Source: a virus. From it: a stretch of DNA of 22,959 bases. The translations under genes were made by a program, and so were the position numbers. Of this stretch, positions 16,909 through 22,539 are shown piece by piece. The notes beneath the pieces were generated by a model, which was given only the letters and a program-made list of their open reading frames with translations, was not told where the DNA came from and searched no databases. Positions within the stretch are counted from its first letter, which is position 1. Each line of letters begins with the position of its first letter. The stretch lies in the IMG/VR virus record IMGVR_UViG_3300006919_015809, positions 1-22,959 of that record; one strand, 5' to 3'.

Positions 16909-17898
16909 TTAAGCCCTTTGCTGTTCTTTTGAGACTCTCTCTATATCAGCGTCTACCATTTCTCTTATCATTTTTTCGAAGCTTATAATCGGCTCCCAAT
17001 TTAAAAATTCTTTAGCTTTTGAGTAATCGCCTCTTAGATATTTAACATCTGCAGGTCTTTGCTTTCCGATTATTTGAACATGGTCTTTCCAGTTTATCAC
17101 CCCTATTCTTTCAAAGGCTACTTTTAACAAGTCACTTATGCTATTAGATATGTTTGTAGCTATAACAAAATCTTCTGGAGAATCTTGCTGAAGCATTAGG
17201 TGCATGGCTTCAACAAAGTCTCTGCTGTCACCCCAGTCTCTATGAGAATCTAGTCCAAGAAGCTCTACATGTGTCTGTAGTCCTGCTGATATTCTTGCAA
17301 CTGCGTCAGTTACTTTTCTGGTTACAAATTCTAATCCACGAAGCGGTCCCTCGTGATTAAAAAGAATTCCGTTGCAAACGAACATATTGTAAGATTCCCT
17401 ATAGTTAATGGCCATATTGTGAGCATAAACCTTAGCTACTCCATACGGACTACGAGGATAAAAATCTGAGTTTTCGTTTAATATTTCTACCCTGTTTTCT
17501 CCGCCAAACATTTCAGATGACCCAGCCTGATAAATTTTTGCATCTGGCTTATTGTTTCTAACTGCTTCAAATACTCTTGTTGCTCCTAGTCCAGTTACGT
17601 CTGATGTTCCAACTGGGGTTTGCCAGCTTGCACCTACAAATGACTGAGCTGCTAAATTATAAACTTCGTCTGGCTGAAATTCTTTGACAACTCTATCCAA
17701 TGAACCTTGATCTAATAGGTCTGCATGAGTTATTATTAGATTCTCATGGTTTAGTATGCCTAATTCCTCTAGTCTCCAGCGCCGAGGCGTTGAAGATCTC
17801 CGCTCTGTTCCTACAACTCTGTAGCCCATATTTAGCAAGTGTTTTGCTAAATTTGCAGCATCCATCCCTGTTATACCTGTTATAATTGCTGTTTTCAT
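16909..17898 (-). CDS. gmd: GDP-mannose 4,6-dehydratase
   Basis: Short-chain dehydrogenase-fold enzyme converting GDP-D-mannose to GDP-4-keto-6-deoxy-D-mannose, the precursor of GDP-fucose, GDP-rhamnose and related sugars. It has the Rossmann motif GITGMDA at 8-14 (usual GITGQDG, so the last Gly is Ala), GSSEMFG (126-132) carrying the Ser/Glu of the active site, and YGVAK with Tyr152 and Lys156. NHEGPLRGLEFVTRKVT (181-197) and RDWGDSRDFVEAMHLML (220-236) are diagnostic of this family rather than other sugar dehydratases. At 329 aa it is near the shorter family members. No follow-on epimerase/reductase lies in the window, so the 4-keto sugar may be finished by host enzymes or by genes elsewhere in the phage. 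Likely uses are modification of host surface glycans or glycosylation of virion or DNA. Confidence 0.93.
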   Translation of the reverse strand: MKTAIITGITGMDAANLAKHLLNMGYRVVGTERRSSTPRRWRLEELGILNHENLIITHADLLDQGSLDRVVKEFQPDEVYNLAAQSFVGASWQTPVGTSDVTGLGATRVFEAVRNNKPDAKIYQAGSSEMFGGENRVEILNENSDFYPRSPYGVAKVYAHNMAINYRESYNMFVCNGILFNHEGPLRGLEFVTRKVTDAVARISAGLQTHVELLGLDSHRDWGDSRDFVEAMHLMLQQDSPEDFVIATNISNSISDLLKVAFERIGVINWKDHVQIIGKQRPADVKYLRGDYSKAKEFLNWEPIISFEKMIREMVDADIERVSKEQQRA

Positions 17899-17908
17899 AT
17901 TTTTCTTT

Positions 17909-18811
17909 CTATTCCTGCAATGCTATTTTTAAAGCACTTGCTAATTCTCTTATCTGCGTCTGTGCATCTGGTGAGCTTCTTAAAAGTAATATTCTGTCAA
18001 AAGCTCTCTTAGAGGCTGTTAGCCAAACTTTTGACATCATGTTTTGAGTTAAGTTGACTCTAGCTTCTTCTGGGGCAACATCTTTTAAGAATCTATTATA
18101 TATAGATAGCGACTCTTTTGTGTTTTTTAGATGTAGTCTTATATATTTTTCTTGTTTTTCTGTTGGCAAATATTTACCAGCACCCTGTTTGATTGAGTCG
18201 TCTGGTCTAGCCTTAAATCTGTCTATCAAATAGAAGCTTGGTTGGGAGTCTACATATCTTCTGGATACTTCGTTGTATGTGCAGCCAACAGTGCTCTTCA
18301 TTAGTTGTCTAAGAATAAAAATAGGGGCCTCTATAAGTACAGTTTTACTATCTGTTTCTACTAGCTCCTCTGGCTCTATTCCTTGTATTAGAGATAGCTC
18401 TGATTTATGCATTAATGTTAAACATGAGTGTGGGCATTTTTCTGATATAGCCCTAACTATTCTATAGTAATTTTTAATTGGTATCTTGTTTTTAAGCCAA
18501 CCATATAGAGAGTGCTCAATGTAATACTTGGAATCATCCTCTTTTCTAAATATCATATCTGCACTTCTCTCTGGGCAACCCATAAATTCTGCCATATTTT
18601 GGAAGTCTTGTTGGGAAGACATCACAGTCATTGCTCCAAATCTAACATGAGTAAATGGAGTAAAGTGATTGTGTTCAGCTAGATATCTAATAAGCCTAAT
18701 GTCTCTATTTGTAATTTTATTTTTAATTTTGTCAAATGAAACCCTAGCAGCGTTTACTACTGTTAAATCATTGTTTTGGTTATCTATTCTTTTTACTGAT
18801 ATTTTTGACAC
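17909..18811 (-). CDS. thyX: Flavin-dependent thymidylate synthase with unusual signature
   Basis: Makes dTMP from dUMP with FAD, methylene-THF and NADPH. Family marks are AARVSF (21-26), the HNHFTPFTHVRFGAM segment (47-61), the core APIFILRQLM (162-171) and the C-terminal LLLRSSPDAQTQIRELA block carrying the dUMP-binding Arg. The hallmark RHR-x7-S motif is not intact: the stretch at 168-186 reads RQLMKSTVGCTYNEVSRRY, keeping NE.SRRY but lacking RHR. An extra segment of about 95 residues lies between the FTHVRF strand and the core, making the protein 300 aa instead of about 220-250. The start is GTG with AAGGAG upstream. From memory, marine sequences with a similar RQL-K-x(n)-NEVSRRY variant exist, so this is probably a functional subgroup, but activity is not certain. 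Confidence 0.88.
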   Translation of the reverse strand: MSKISVKRIDNQNNDLTVVNAARVSFDKIKNKITNRDIRLIRYLAEHNHFTPFTHVRFGAMTVMSSQQDFQNMAEFMGCPERSADMIFRKEDDSKYYIEHSLYGWLKNKIPIKNYYRIVRAISEKCPHSCLTLMHKSELSLIQGIEPEELVETDSKTVLIEAPIFILRQLMKSTVGCTYNEVSRRYVDSQPSFYLIDRFKARPDDSIKQGAGKYLPTEKQEKYIRLHLKNTKESLSIYNRFLKDVAPEEARVNLTQNMMSKVWLTASKRAFDRILLLRSSPDAQTQIRELASALKIALQE

Positions 18812-18819
18812 AGCTCTCC

Positions 18820-19086
18820 TTATGTATTATCTTCTTGTCTAAAAGGAAAATAAAAGTTATTTCCAAAAGAATCTATTATATCGTCTAAATCCTTGGTTTT
18901 TTTCTTTTTTTTTGTAACTAGTTTTACTTTTTTTTTGCTTACTTTATTCAGTCCTCTAGCTTTTTCAAGTATAATCTCTTGCCTAGCTTTTCTGCTAAAA
19001 TTTTTGCACATATAATTTGAACACAAGAAGAGAATGAAAGATTCTTTTCCATCTCTACCACAAATTGGACATTTGTTATTTTCCAA
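18820..19086 (-). CDS. Small zinc-ribbon protein with Lys-rich tail
   Basis: An 88-aa protein not assigned to a named family. Cys6 and Cys9 (CPICG) pair with Cys22 and Cys27 (LCSNYMCKNF) in a plausible zinc ribbon. A strongly basic stretch follows (KKKVKLVTKKKKKTK, about 50-65) and an acidic/aromatic end. The start is TTG at 19086, eight bases after AAGGGG. The nearby ATG at 19091 is in another frame and does not open a useful gene. Zinc ribbon plus polylysine suggests nucleic-acid or RNA-polymerase binding, but that is inference. It is the first gene after the hairpin-rich gap and runs straight into thyX (stop and GTG nine bases apart). Confidence 0.7.
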   Translation of the reverse strand: MENNKCPICGRDGKESFILFLCSNYMCKNFSRKARQEIILEKARGLNKVSKKKVKLVTKKKKKTKDLDDIIDSFGNNFYFPFRQEDNT

Positions 19087-19377
19087 TGCATAAACCCCTT
19101 TTTTATATGTTAGTCAGAAGATAGAGAATTAATACCCATTTCTGACTGAGCCTTTCCCAACTCTAACATAAATCTAAGTGCAACTTTGTTGCTTCGCACA
19201 AAGAACGAAAAGGCTGGCCTTGGTAGCCCCAAGAAAATTTTTTTTGGCTATGCCAAATCTTAGGTAAACCCAAGAAAAATTAAACATAGTTTATTTAGCA
19301 GTTGTTAAACTAATTAAATCTTTCTTCTCCGGGTGAGAAACCTTTCCAAATCTTATTTTATTTCGCTATGCGAAATC
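19087..19377 (-). other. Gene-free, hairpin-rich intergenic region
   Basis: No convincing gene fits in these 291 bases. They hold many short palindromes: GCAAC-TTT-GTTGC (19180-19192), CTTGG-N5-CCAAG (19219-19233), TTTGGC-TAT-GCCAAA (19243-19257), CTTAGG-TAAA-CCCAAG (19259-19274), TTTAGCA-GT-TGTTAAA (19294-19309), TTCTC-N5-GAGAA (19325-19339) and TTTCGC-TAT-GCGAAA (19361-19375). Several come in pairs that keep loop and flanks but swap stem bases, as expected of conserved RNA structure. The region could be a structured leader for the thyX-to-terminase transcript, or a set of processing sites. No tRNA cloverleaf was seen. Confidence 0.6.
19112..19147. repeat. Inverted repeat upstream of the zinc-ribbon gene
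   Basis: AGTCAGAA at 19112-19119 is repeated inverted as TTCTGACT at 19140-19147, with a 20-base A/T-rich loop. It lies 26 bases before the TTG start of the downstream minus-strand gene, where an operator or a leader hairpin could act. The spacing puts the two arms about 2.7 helical turns apart. Confidence 0.5.
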
Positions 19378-19392
19378 TTAGCTTGCTAAGAT
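19361..19392 (-). repeat. Two adjoining hairpins spanning the stop of the 82-aa gene
   Basis: A perfect 8-bp palindrome, ATCTTAGC-TT-GCTAAGAT (19375-19392), covers the stop codon of the 82-aa gene. It is joined, sharing one base, to TTTCGC-TAT-GCGAAA (19361-19375). On the minus strand the second stem is followed by A-rich rather than U-rich sequence, so this is not a canonical terminator. RNA 3'-end protection or a processing site is possible. Confidence 0.6.
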
Positions 19393-19626
19393 ATCTTCTT
19401 GTATTTTTCTCAGCGGCCAAATTCTATTTTTTGAAACTTTTCTTTCTGGTCCAAATTTAATTTCTTTGATGCTGTATCTTAATTTTTTTATATTTGCGTG
19501 TAAGAACTTTTTTATTTTTATTTCATTAATTGGAGTTGGAAAGAAGTAATCAAACTGAGAAATAAAAGGTGGTTCAAGTCCTTTAGTATCAATGATTACA
19601 GTAACTCTTTTTGCGCTAATTAACAT
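19378..19626 (-). CDS. Hypothetical 82-aa basic protein
   Basis: I do not recognise this protein. It is basic and lacks cysteine, signal peptide and membrane segments. The N-terminal VTVIID and the later INEIKIKKFLHANIKKLRYS suggest a small alpha/beta fold. The ATG at 19626 has only a weak AGGA about 11 bases upstream. It stands alone between two hairpin-rich gaps, the usual setting of small phage accessory genes expressed early. Its AT-rich codons match the phage block. Confidence 0.5.
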   Translation of the reverse strand: MLISAKRVTVIIDTKGLEPPFISQFDYFFPTPINEIKIKKFLHANIKKLRYSIKEIKFGPERKVSKNRIWPLRKIQEDILAS

Positions 19627-19799
19627 GAGCTTAGTGTCCTAAGTAATAAAAGTTTTTTGATATATCGTTCTAAACAAGTTTTGAGTATTTAGCAATGCCA
19701 AATCAATTGGTCAGAAGAGTAAAGTCGCAAACATGTGTTATTTAGTGTGTTTCTGATAGAGAAAAAGGTTTATTTAGCAGGTGCTAAACATCTAAACAT
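19627..19799 (-). other. Short intergenic gap with hairpins related to those at 19,087-19,377
   Basis: No gene. It contains TTTAGCA-GG-TGCTAAA (19773-19788) and an imperfect relative at 19688-19702. Both resemble the element at 19294-19309, including the shared flank TATTTAGCA. No clear -35/-10 pair for the 82-aa gene is visible, though A/T-rich sequence near 19655-19675 could serve. Confidence 0.5.
19766..19788 (-). terminator. Possible weak terminator after the DUF2203-like gene
   Basis: Twelve bases past the TAG of the 152-aa gene, the minus strand forms TTTAGCA-CC-TGCTAAA. TAAACC then precedes a run of five T residues. The stem is A/T-rich and the T-run is displaced by several bases, so termination would be inefficient at best. 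Confidence 0.35.
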
Positions 19800-20258
19800 C
19801 TAAAAGTCTATCAATCGAGAACAAGCTAAATTTTCCTGAAGCTGTCTCCAGTATCTAAATTTATTATCATTTTTAGTAATTGATATGCATACTGGTATAT
19901 TTCTTCTTTTTGAGTAGAAAGTTATAATGCCATTTTTAATACTTGTAAATTCCCCCCCCAGATTTTCTACTTCTAAAACATAGTCGTTGAGAGAGTTTAC
20001 AAGGTTTTTCATTTCAAAAGAGAGTAATTCAAGCGTCCTAAGTAGTTCTTTTTGCTCTTCTTTTTCTAATTCTAGAATGTTGCTGGTGATTACATTTATT
20101 TTTGTTCTAATTAGAATTAGTTTTTCATGCTTTTCTACAGCGCTTTTCATTATTGAGCAAAGTAATGGAGCGAGTTTATTTGCAGAGTTAATATCAAGAG
20201 GCTCAGGCCATGAACTTTCAGGAAAGAAAGTTGCCATGAAACCTTCAGCATCATTCAT
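19800..20258 (-). CDS. DUF2203-like protein
   Basis: From the ATG at 20258 (AAGGA seven bases upstream) the product is 152 aa; a GTG at 20273 in the same frame is possible but deeper in the previous gene. The layout recalls the DUF2203 family. An N-terminal DINSANKLAPLLCSIM helix corresponds to the family's F-T-xx-EAN-xx-LP-L. A long two-helix coiled region follows (about 35-95). The C-terminus reads LGGEFTSIKNGIITFYSKRR and then VCISITKNDNKFRYWRQLQE, matching the family pattern ELG-x-V-K-xxxx-GL-V-DF-P ... C-W-xx-GE-x-x-x-x-W-H. The family's function is unknown. The match is from memory and diverged. Its start overlaps the secreted protein's stop by 8 bases. Confidence 0.5.
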   Translation of the reverse strand: MNDAEGFMATFFPESSWPEPLDINSANKLAPLLCSIMKSAVEKHEKLILIRTKINVITSNILELEKEEQKELLRTLELLSFEMKNLVNSLNDYVLEVENLGGEFTSIKNGIITFYSKRRNIPVCISITKNDNKFRYWRQLQENLACSRLIDF

Positions 20259-20736
20259 CGCATGATCCTTCACAGATAATCAGTGCCGCACAATCATATA
20301 GGTGACGAGGAGGAAATCCATGTGCATGTACCGTAGGCAGAAGAACAAAGCTGCCACATTCAGTGGGTGTGTATGTCAAAGTGGCAAAACCACTGAAGTC
20401 TGCTGAATCTTCAGCCACAATGCTTCTTCCATTGTGGTTGGTGAGTCTGAGTTCAAAGCGAGTGCCCGGAGGCCATCCTTCAAAGAAAATGCCGTAAGTG
20501 AAGGAGCCATCACAACATAGGTTTTCGTTGTAAACAGAATATGCCGGATCATTTGGTCCAGTGTAATCTAATTCATATCCTTCGTAGCTAACCTTGGGCT
20601 TACAAGGTTTAGCTGTACTAAAGTTTTCTTCACTTTGTGAAGTGCTCAAAATTGAGCTTGTGAGATTTTGACTAGCTGAAGCTGATGATACTAGTATATA
20701 TGCAATTATTGCAGAGAACAGTACTAATTTGTTCAT
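20251..20736 (-). CDS. Secreted cysteine-rich protein
   Basis: A 161-aa protein with a clear Sec signal peptide: MNK, a hydrophobic core LVLFSAIIAYILV, and a likely AxA-type cleavage after SSASA (about residue 21). There is no lipobox. The mature part starts with a Ser/Thr/Asn-rich spacer (about 22-42). A compact domain with seven cysteines follows, including a CC pair (LCCDGSF) and a C-terminal C...C-E-G-S-C-D-E, probably disulphide bonded outside the cytoplasm. No known fold is recognised; the strand pattern (FTYGIFFEGWPPGTRFELRL) suggests a beta-sandwich. Its base composition is visibly more G/C-rich than its AT-rich neighbours, a sign of recent acquisition. The ATG at 20736 overlaps the upstream TAA as TAATG. 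Cell-envelope action, such as surface remodelling or superinfection exclusion, is conceivable but unproven. Confidence 0.65.
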   Translation of the reverse strand: MNKLVLFSAIIAYILVSSASASQNLTSSILSTSQSEENFSTAKPCKPKVSYEGYELDYTGPNDPAYSVYNENLCCDGSFTYGIFFEGWPPGTRFELRLTNHNGRSIVAEDSADFSGFATLTYTPTECGSFVLLPTVHAHGFPPRHLYDCAALIICEGSCDE

Positions 20737-20930
20737 TATTGTTGTCCCTCTCCTTGGTCAAAAAAAGATTCTAATCTTCTTTCTTGTTCTTCTCTTTGTT
20801 TTAAAGCAACGTATTCACAAACTTCACAATGTGGATGACCATACTTATCTTTAGTAATACGTCCTATATGTGTAGTTATATAAAAACACCTTCTACATTG
20901 TGTGAAATCTATTTTAAATTTGTTTTTCAT
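20736..20930 (-). CDS. Small four-cysteine zinc-finger protein
   Basis: A 64-aa protein with Cys12/Cys15 (CRRC) and Cys35/Cys38 (CEVC) about 20 residues apart, preceded by His31/His34-type positions (YGHPHCEVC). This is a probable zinc ribbon. The C-terminus is charged and Gln/Glu-rich. The ATG at 20930 has AAGGA five bases upstream and follows a plausible promoter, making it the first gene of the minus-strand transcript. The downstream secreted-protein gene is coupled through TAATG. A host-takeover or transcription-related role is typical of such small phage proteins, but nothing here proves it. Confidence 0.65.
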   Translation of the reverse strand: MKNKFKIDFTQCRRCFYITTHIGRITKDKYGHPHCEVCEYVALKQREEQERRLESFFDQGEGQQ

Positions 20931-20984
20931 ATTTTTCCTTTACTGTATAATCGTATTTTATAGTAGCACAGAAGGGTTGTAAGT
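20931..20984. promoter_or_regulatory. Divergent promoter region
   Basis: These 54 bases separate two divergent genes. On the plus strand a consensus TATAAT at 20946-20951 is preceded by TG, and AGAAGGG lies eight bases before the ATG at 20985. On the minus strand TATAAAAT sits around 20962-20955, about 25 bases before the gene start at 20930. No good -35 box is visible for either, so extended -10 promoters or a phage-specific factor are possible. Confidence 0.55.
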
Positions 20985-21467
20985 ATGCGAAGAAAAAGAA
21001 AATGCGTCGAATGTAGTAAAAAGTTTATAATCTGGTTTTACGATAAACAATTTAAAGACATTTGTAAAGATTGTCACAGAGATCACATCAAGAGAGAGGT
21101 CGCCGAAAAAGATGAATCGTTTTACAAAAATTTTATTCAAAAGAACTCTTTCAAGTGTATATGTGGCAAAGAATATAGCTTAGAAGAAGAAGACTTTTGT
21201 AAACATTCTAATAGACATGTAAAACAATTATTTGACTTTGGTATAAATAGACGCGGAGAAGAGTGGGTCGCAAAAGAGATCAATAAAGCGGCTCGTATTA
21301 GGTGTAAAAATTGCAATAAGACAGCGCCTTCAACATTTGAGTCCCTAGACCCTAGATCAAAGATTATTTTTACTAAACCAGATATTGCTAAGATGATCGA
21401 ACACCAAAATAAAAAAAGAGAAGAAGAGAGAAATTCTAAACATAAAAATTGGTGGGAAGATATTTAA
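20985..21467 (+). CDS. Multi-CxxC zinc-finger protein
   Basis: A 160-aa protein not assigned to a family, and the only gene on the plus strand of the AT-rich part. It carries three Cys-rich sites: CVEC at 7-10 with CKDC at 27-30, CIC at 58-60 with a C-x-H-x-x-x-H segment at 72-78 (FCKHSNRHV), and CKNC at 107-110. The last 30 residues are highly charged (EHQNKKREEERNSKHK). The fold is likely a string of zinc ribbons that bind nucleic acid or RNA polymerase. AT-rich codon use matches the minus-strand phage genes, so it belongs with them and not with the GC-rich array to its right. No terminator is evident after the stop. Confidence 0.7.
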   Translation: MRRKRKCVECSKKFIIWFYDKQFKDICKDCHRDHIKREVAEKDESFYKNFIQKNSFKCICGKEYSLEEEDFCKHSNRHVKQLFDFGINRRGEEWVAKEINKAARIRCKNCNKTAPSTFESLDPRSKIIFTKPDIAKMIEHQNKKREEERNSKHKNWWEDI

Positions 21468-21773
21468 AGTGTTTAATTATAGAGATAGCCGACAAAAGCA
21501 ACCATTTGTAGTTTAACAAATTAAAACCTTCACAAACTCAGAATTGACCCCCCCGCCCCTATCGTCTGGTGTCCGATCCTAGGCTCTATGAACCCCTCCC
21601 CTATACCTTGTCATTCTATCCCGATTCTAATCTTTTCTTTCGACGTAACCCTAGAGTTTTTCAGTACTTATGGCTATCCATCCTAGATTCTTCTCCCGGT
21701 AGCTTGCGCAATCCCCTTGTCTGGAGGGATACTGTTGTAGGCCCTAGCAACGGATCACCGATTGGAGGATACA
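21468..21773 (+). other. Composition junction and leader of the short-gene array
   Basis: The first about 70 bases are AT-rich like the phage. From about 21,548 the sequence switches to C-rich (a seven-C run followed by GCCCC) and stays G/C-rich to about 22,770. I see no convincing gene between 21,548 and 21,773. A frame from a GTG at 21569 is open to 21955 but lacks a ribosome site and its codon positions do not look coding. Four CCTAG/CCCTAG motifs are scattered through it. No clear promoter is visible. Confidence 0.5.
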
Positions 21774-21890
21774 ATGAATCATGGACGATTCAATCCGCAG
21801 GAGTTCATGTTCGTCGTGCAGATTGCGTTTCTCGGAACTGTGCTCCTGTATGTGGGACTTGTCGCTCTCCGATTCAGGAAGAAAAGCTGA
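21774..21890 (+). CDS. 38-aa single-span membrane mini-protein
   Basis: A very short gene with strong start signals: GGAGG exactly five bases before the ATG at 21774. The product begins MNHGRFNPQEFMF, continues with one hydrophobic span (VVQIAFLGTVLLYVGLVAL) and ends in a basic RFRKKS tail, so the N-terminus would face out and the C-terminus in. Third codon positions are G/C-biased like the following genes of the array, unlike the competing longer frame. It is the first of four short genes with similar junctions. Holin-like, regulatory membrane peptide or toxin-like roles are all possible; nothing identifies one. Confidence 0.7.
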   Translation: MNHGRFNPQEFMFVVQIAFLGTVLLYVGLVALRFRKKS

Positions 21891-21904
21891 AAGGAAAGAT
21901 CGAA

Positions 21905-21962
21905 GGGGAGTTGGAAAGGTTCCAGCTCCCCCCCCTTCTCCCCTCTCGAACCTGAAAGGTTC
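21905..21962 (+). promoter_or_regulatory. Repeated leader, copy A (hairpin, C-tract, RBS hairpin)
   Basis: Stem GGGGAGTTGGAA (21905-21916), loop AGG and stem TTCCAGCTCCCC (21920-21931) pair fully with one G-T wobble. A C-run, TTCTCCCCTCTC and a second perfect stem follow: GAACCT-GAA-AGGTTC (21948-21962). The Shine-Dalgarno bases AAAGG lie in that second stem-loop, six bases before the ATG at 21966. Relative to copies B and C, stem bases change in matched pairs. Confidence 0.85.
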
Positions 21963-21965
21963 ACC

Positions 21966-22148
21966 ATGATCAAGTGCGCCCGTTGTGAGGAAACCATTGA
22001 GCGTGAGATTCTGGAGCGTATGCTCCCGATCACCGATCTCGAAGACGTCGTGTGCTCCACTTGTACTTCTCAGGAGTATGCTGAAGGCGGATTCATTCAC
22101 TCTCTCGCCGAAGTGCTCTTCGGAATCGACGAAGAGTGGACTTACTAG
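21966..22148 (+). CDS. 60-aa zinc-ribbon-like protein of the array
   Basis: Second gene of the short-gene array. CARC (residues 4-7) and CSTC (about 30-33) give a C-x2-C ... C-x2-C pair that could bind one zinc. The region between is acidic and helical (EETIEREILERM). The C-terminus ends in EEWTY. No family is recognised. Codon third positions are strongly G/C, unlike the phage block. It is translated from the ribosome site in leader copy A and followed eleven bases after its TAG by leader copy B. Confidence 0.75.
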   Translation: MIKCARCEETIEREILERMLPITDLEDVVCSTCTSQEYAEGGFIHSLAEVLFGIDEEWTY

Positions 22149-22158
22149 AAAGAACCAA

Positions 22159-22217
22159 GGGGGACCGGAAAGGTTCCGGTCCCCCCCCCCTTCTCCCCTC
22201 CCGGACCTGAAAGGTTC
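22159..22217 (+). promoter_or_regulatory. Repeated leader, copy B
   Basis: Perfect 12-bp stem GGGGGACCGGAA (22159-22170), loop AGG, TTCCGGTCCCCC (22174-22185), then a C-run making ten C in all and TTCTCCCCTCCC. The RBS hairpin GGACCT-GAA-AGGTTC (22203-22217) follows with one G-T wobble. The ATG is at 22221. Nearly identical to copy C. Confidence 0.87.
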
Positions 22218-22220
22218 ACC

Positions 22221-22469
22221 ATGCGAATCGACCTGATCCAGCAAGCCAACGCCAAGATCGAAGCTCTCGGAATCGTGACGGACAAGATCGCGAAGCTCCG
22301 CACCAAGAGGAAGGCCCTGATCTTCCGCTTCCTGAATGCTCGTCGGGAGCAGGAACTCAAGCTCCTCAAGCGAGAGGCGAAGATTCTTCGGAGTGAAGCT
22401 CTCGCTTCTCTCGGAATCGCGAAGGACTCCATGAACTGGACCCGGCGGAAGATCGAAACTCTCTACTAG
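22221..22469 (+). CDS. 82-aa helical basic protein of the array
   Basis: Third gene of the array. It has no cysteines. Almost the whole product should be helical, with heptad-like Leu/Ile spacing (IQQANAKIEALGIVTDKIAK, then LLKREAKILRSEALASLG) and many Arg/Lys. It looks like a coiled coil that could bind nucleic acid or oligomerise. No family is recognised. Codons are G/C-rich at third positions. The ribosome site is AAAGG in leader copy B, and leader copy C begins eleven bases after its TAG. Confidence 0.75.
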   Translation: MRIDLIQQANAKIEALGIVTDKIAKLRTKRKALIFRFLNARREQELKLLKREAKILRSEALASLGIAKDSMNWTRRKIETLY

Positions 22470-22479
22470 AGCGAACAAA

Positions 22480-22536
22480 GGGGGACCGGAAAGGTTCCGG
22501 TCCCCCCCCTTCTCCCCTCTCGGACCTGAAAGGTTC
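22480..22536 (+). promoter_or_regulatory. Repeated leader, copy C
   Basis: Same stem as copy B: GGGGGACCGGAA (22480-22491), AGG, TTCCGGTCCCCC (22495-22506), then three more C, TTCTCCCCTCTC and the RBS hairpin GGACCT-GAA-AGGTTC (22522-22536). The ATG is at 22540. The differences from B are the C-run length and one base in the following pyrimidine stretch. Confidence 0.87.
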
Positions 22537-22539
22537 ACC

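Noticed and set aside
19170-19285. 37-codon minus-strand frame in the hairpin-rich gap
   Set aside because: There is no ribosome site, and the frame consists mostly of palindrome sequence.
19087-19799. tRNA or known riboswitch in the gaps
   Set aside because: No cloverleaf, T-loop GTTCRA motif or recognised riboswitch core was found. The stems are short and separate.
21569-21955. 128-codon plus-strand frame starting at a GTG
   Set aside because: There is no ribosome site, third positions are poor in G/C where it overlaps the 38-codon gene, and it reads through leader copy A. It cannot be fully excluded upstream of 21,774.
21905-22506. Leader hairpins as ordinary intrinsic terminators
   Set aside because: They are followed by C-runs and pyrimidine-rich sequence instead of a T-run, and the next gene starts within about 35 bases.
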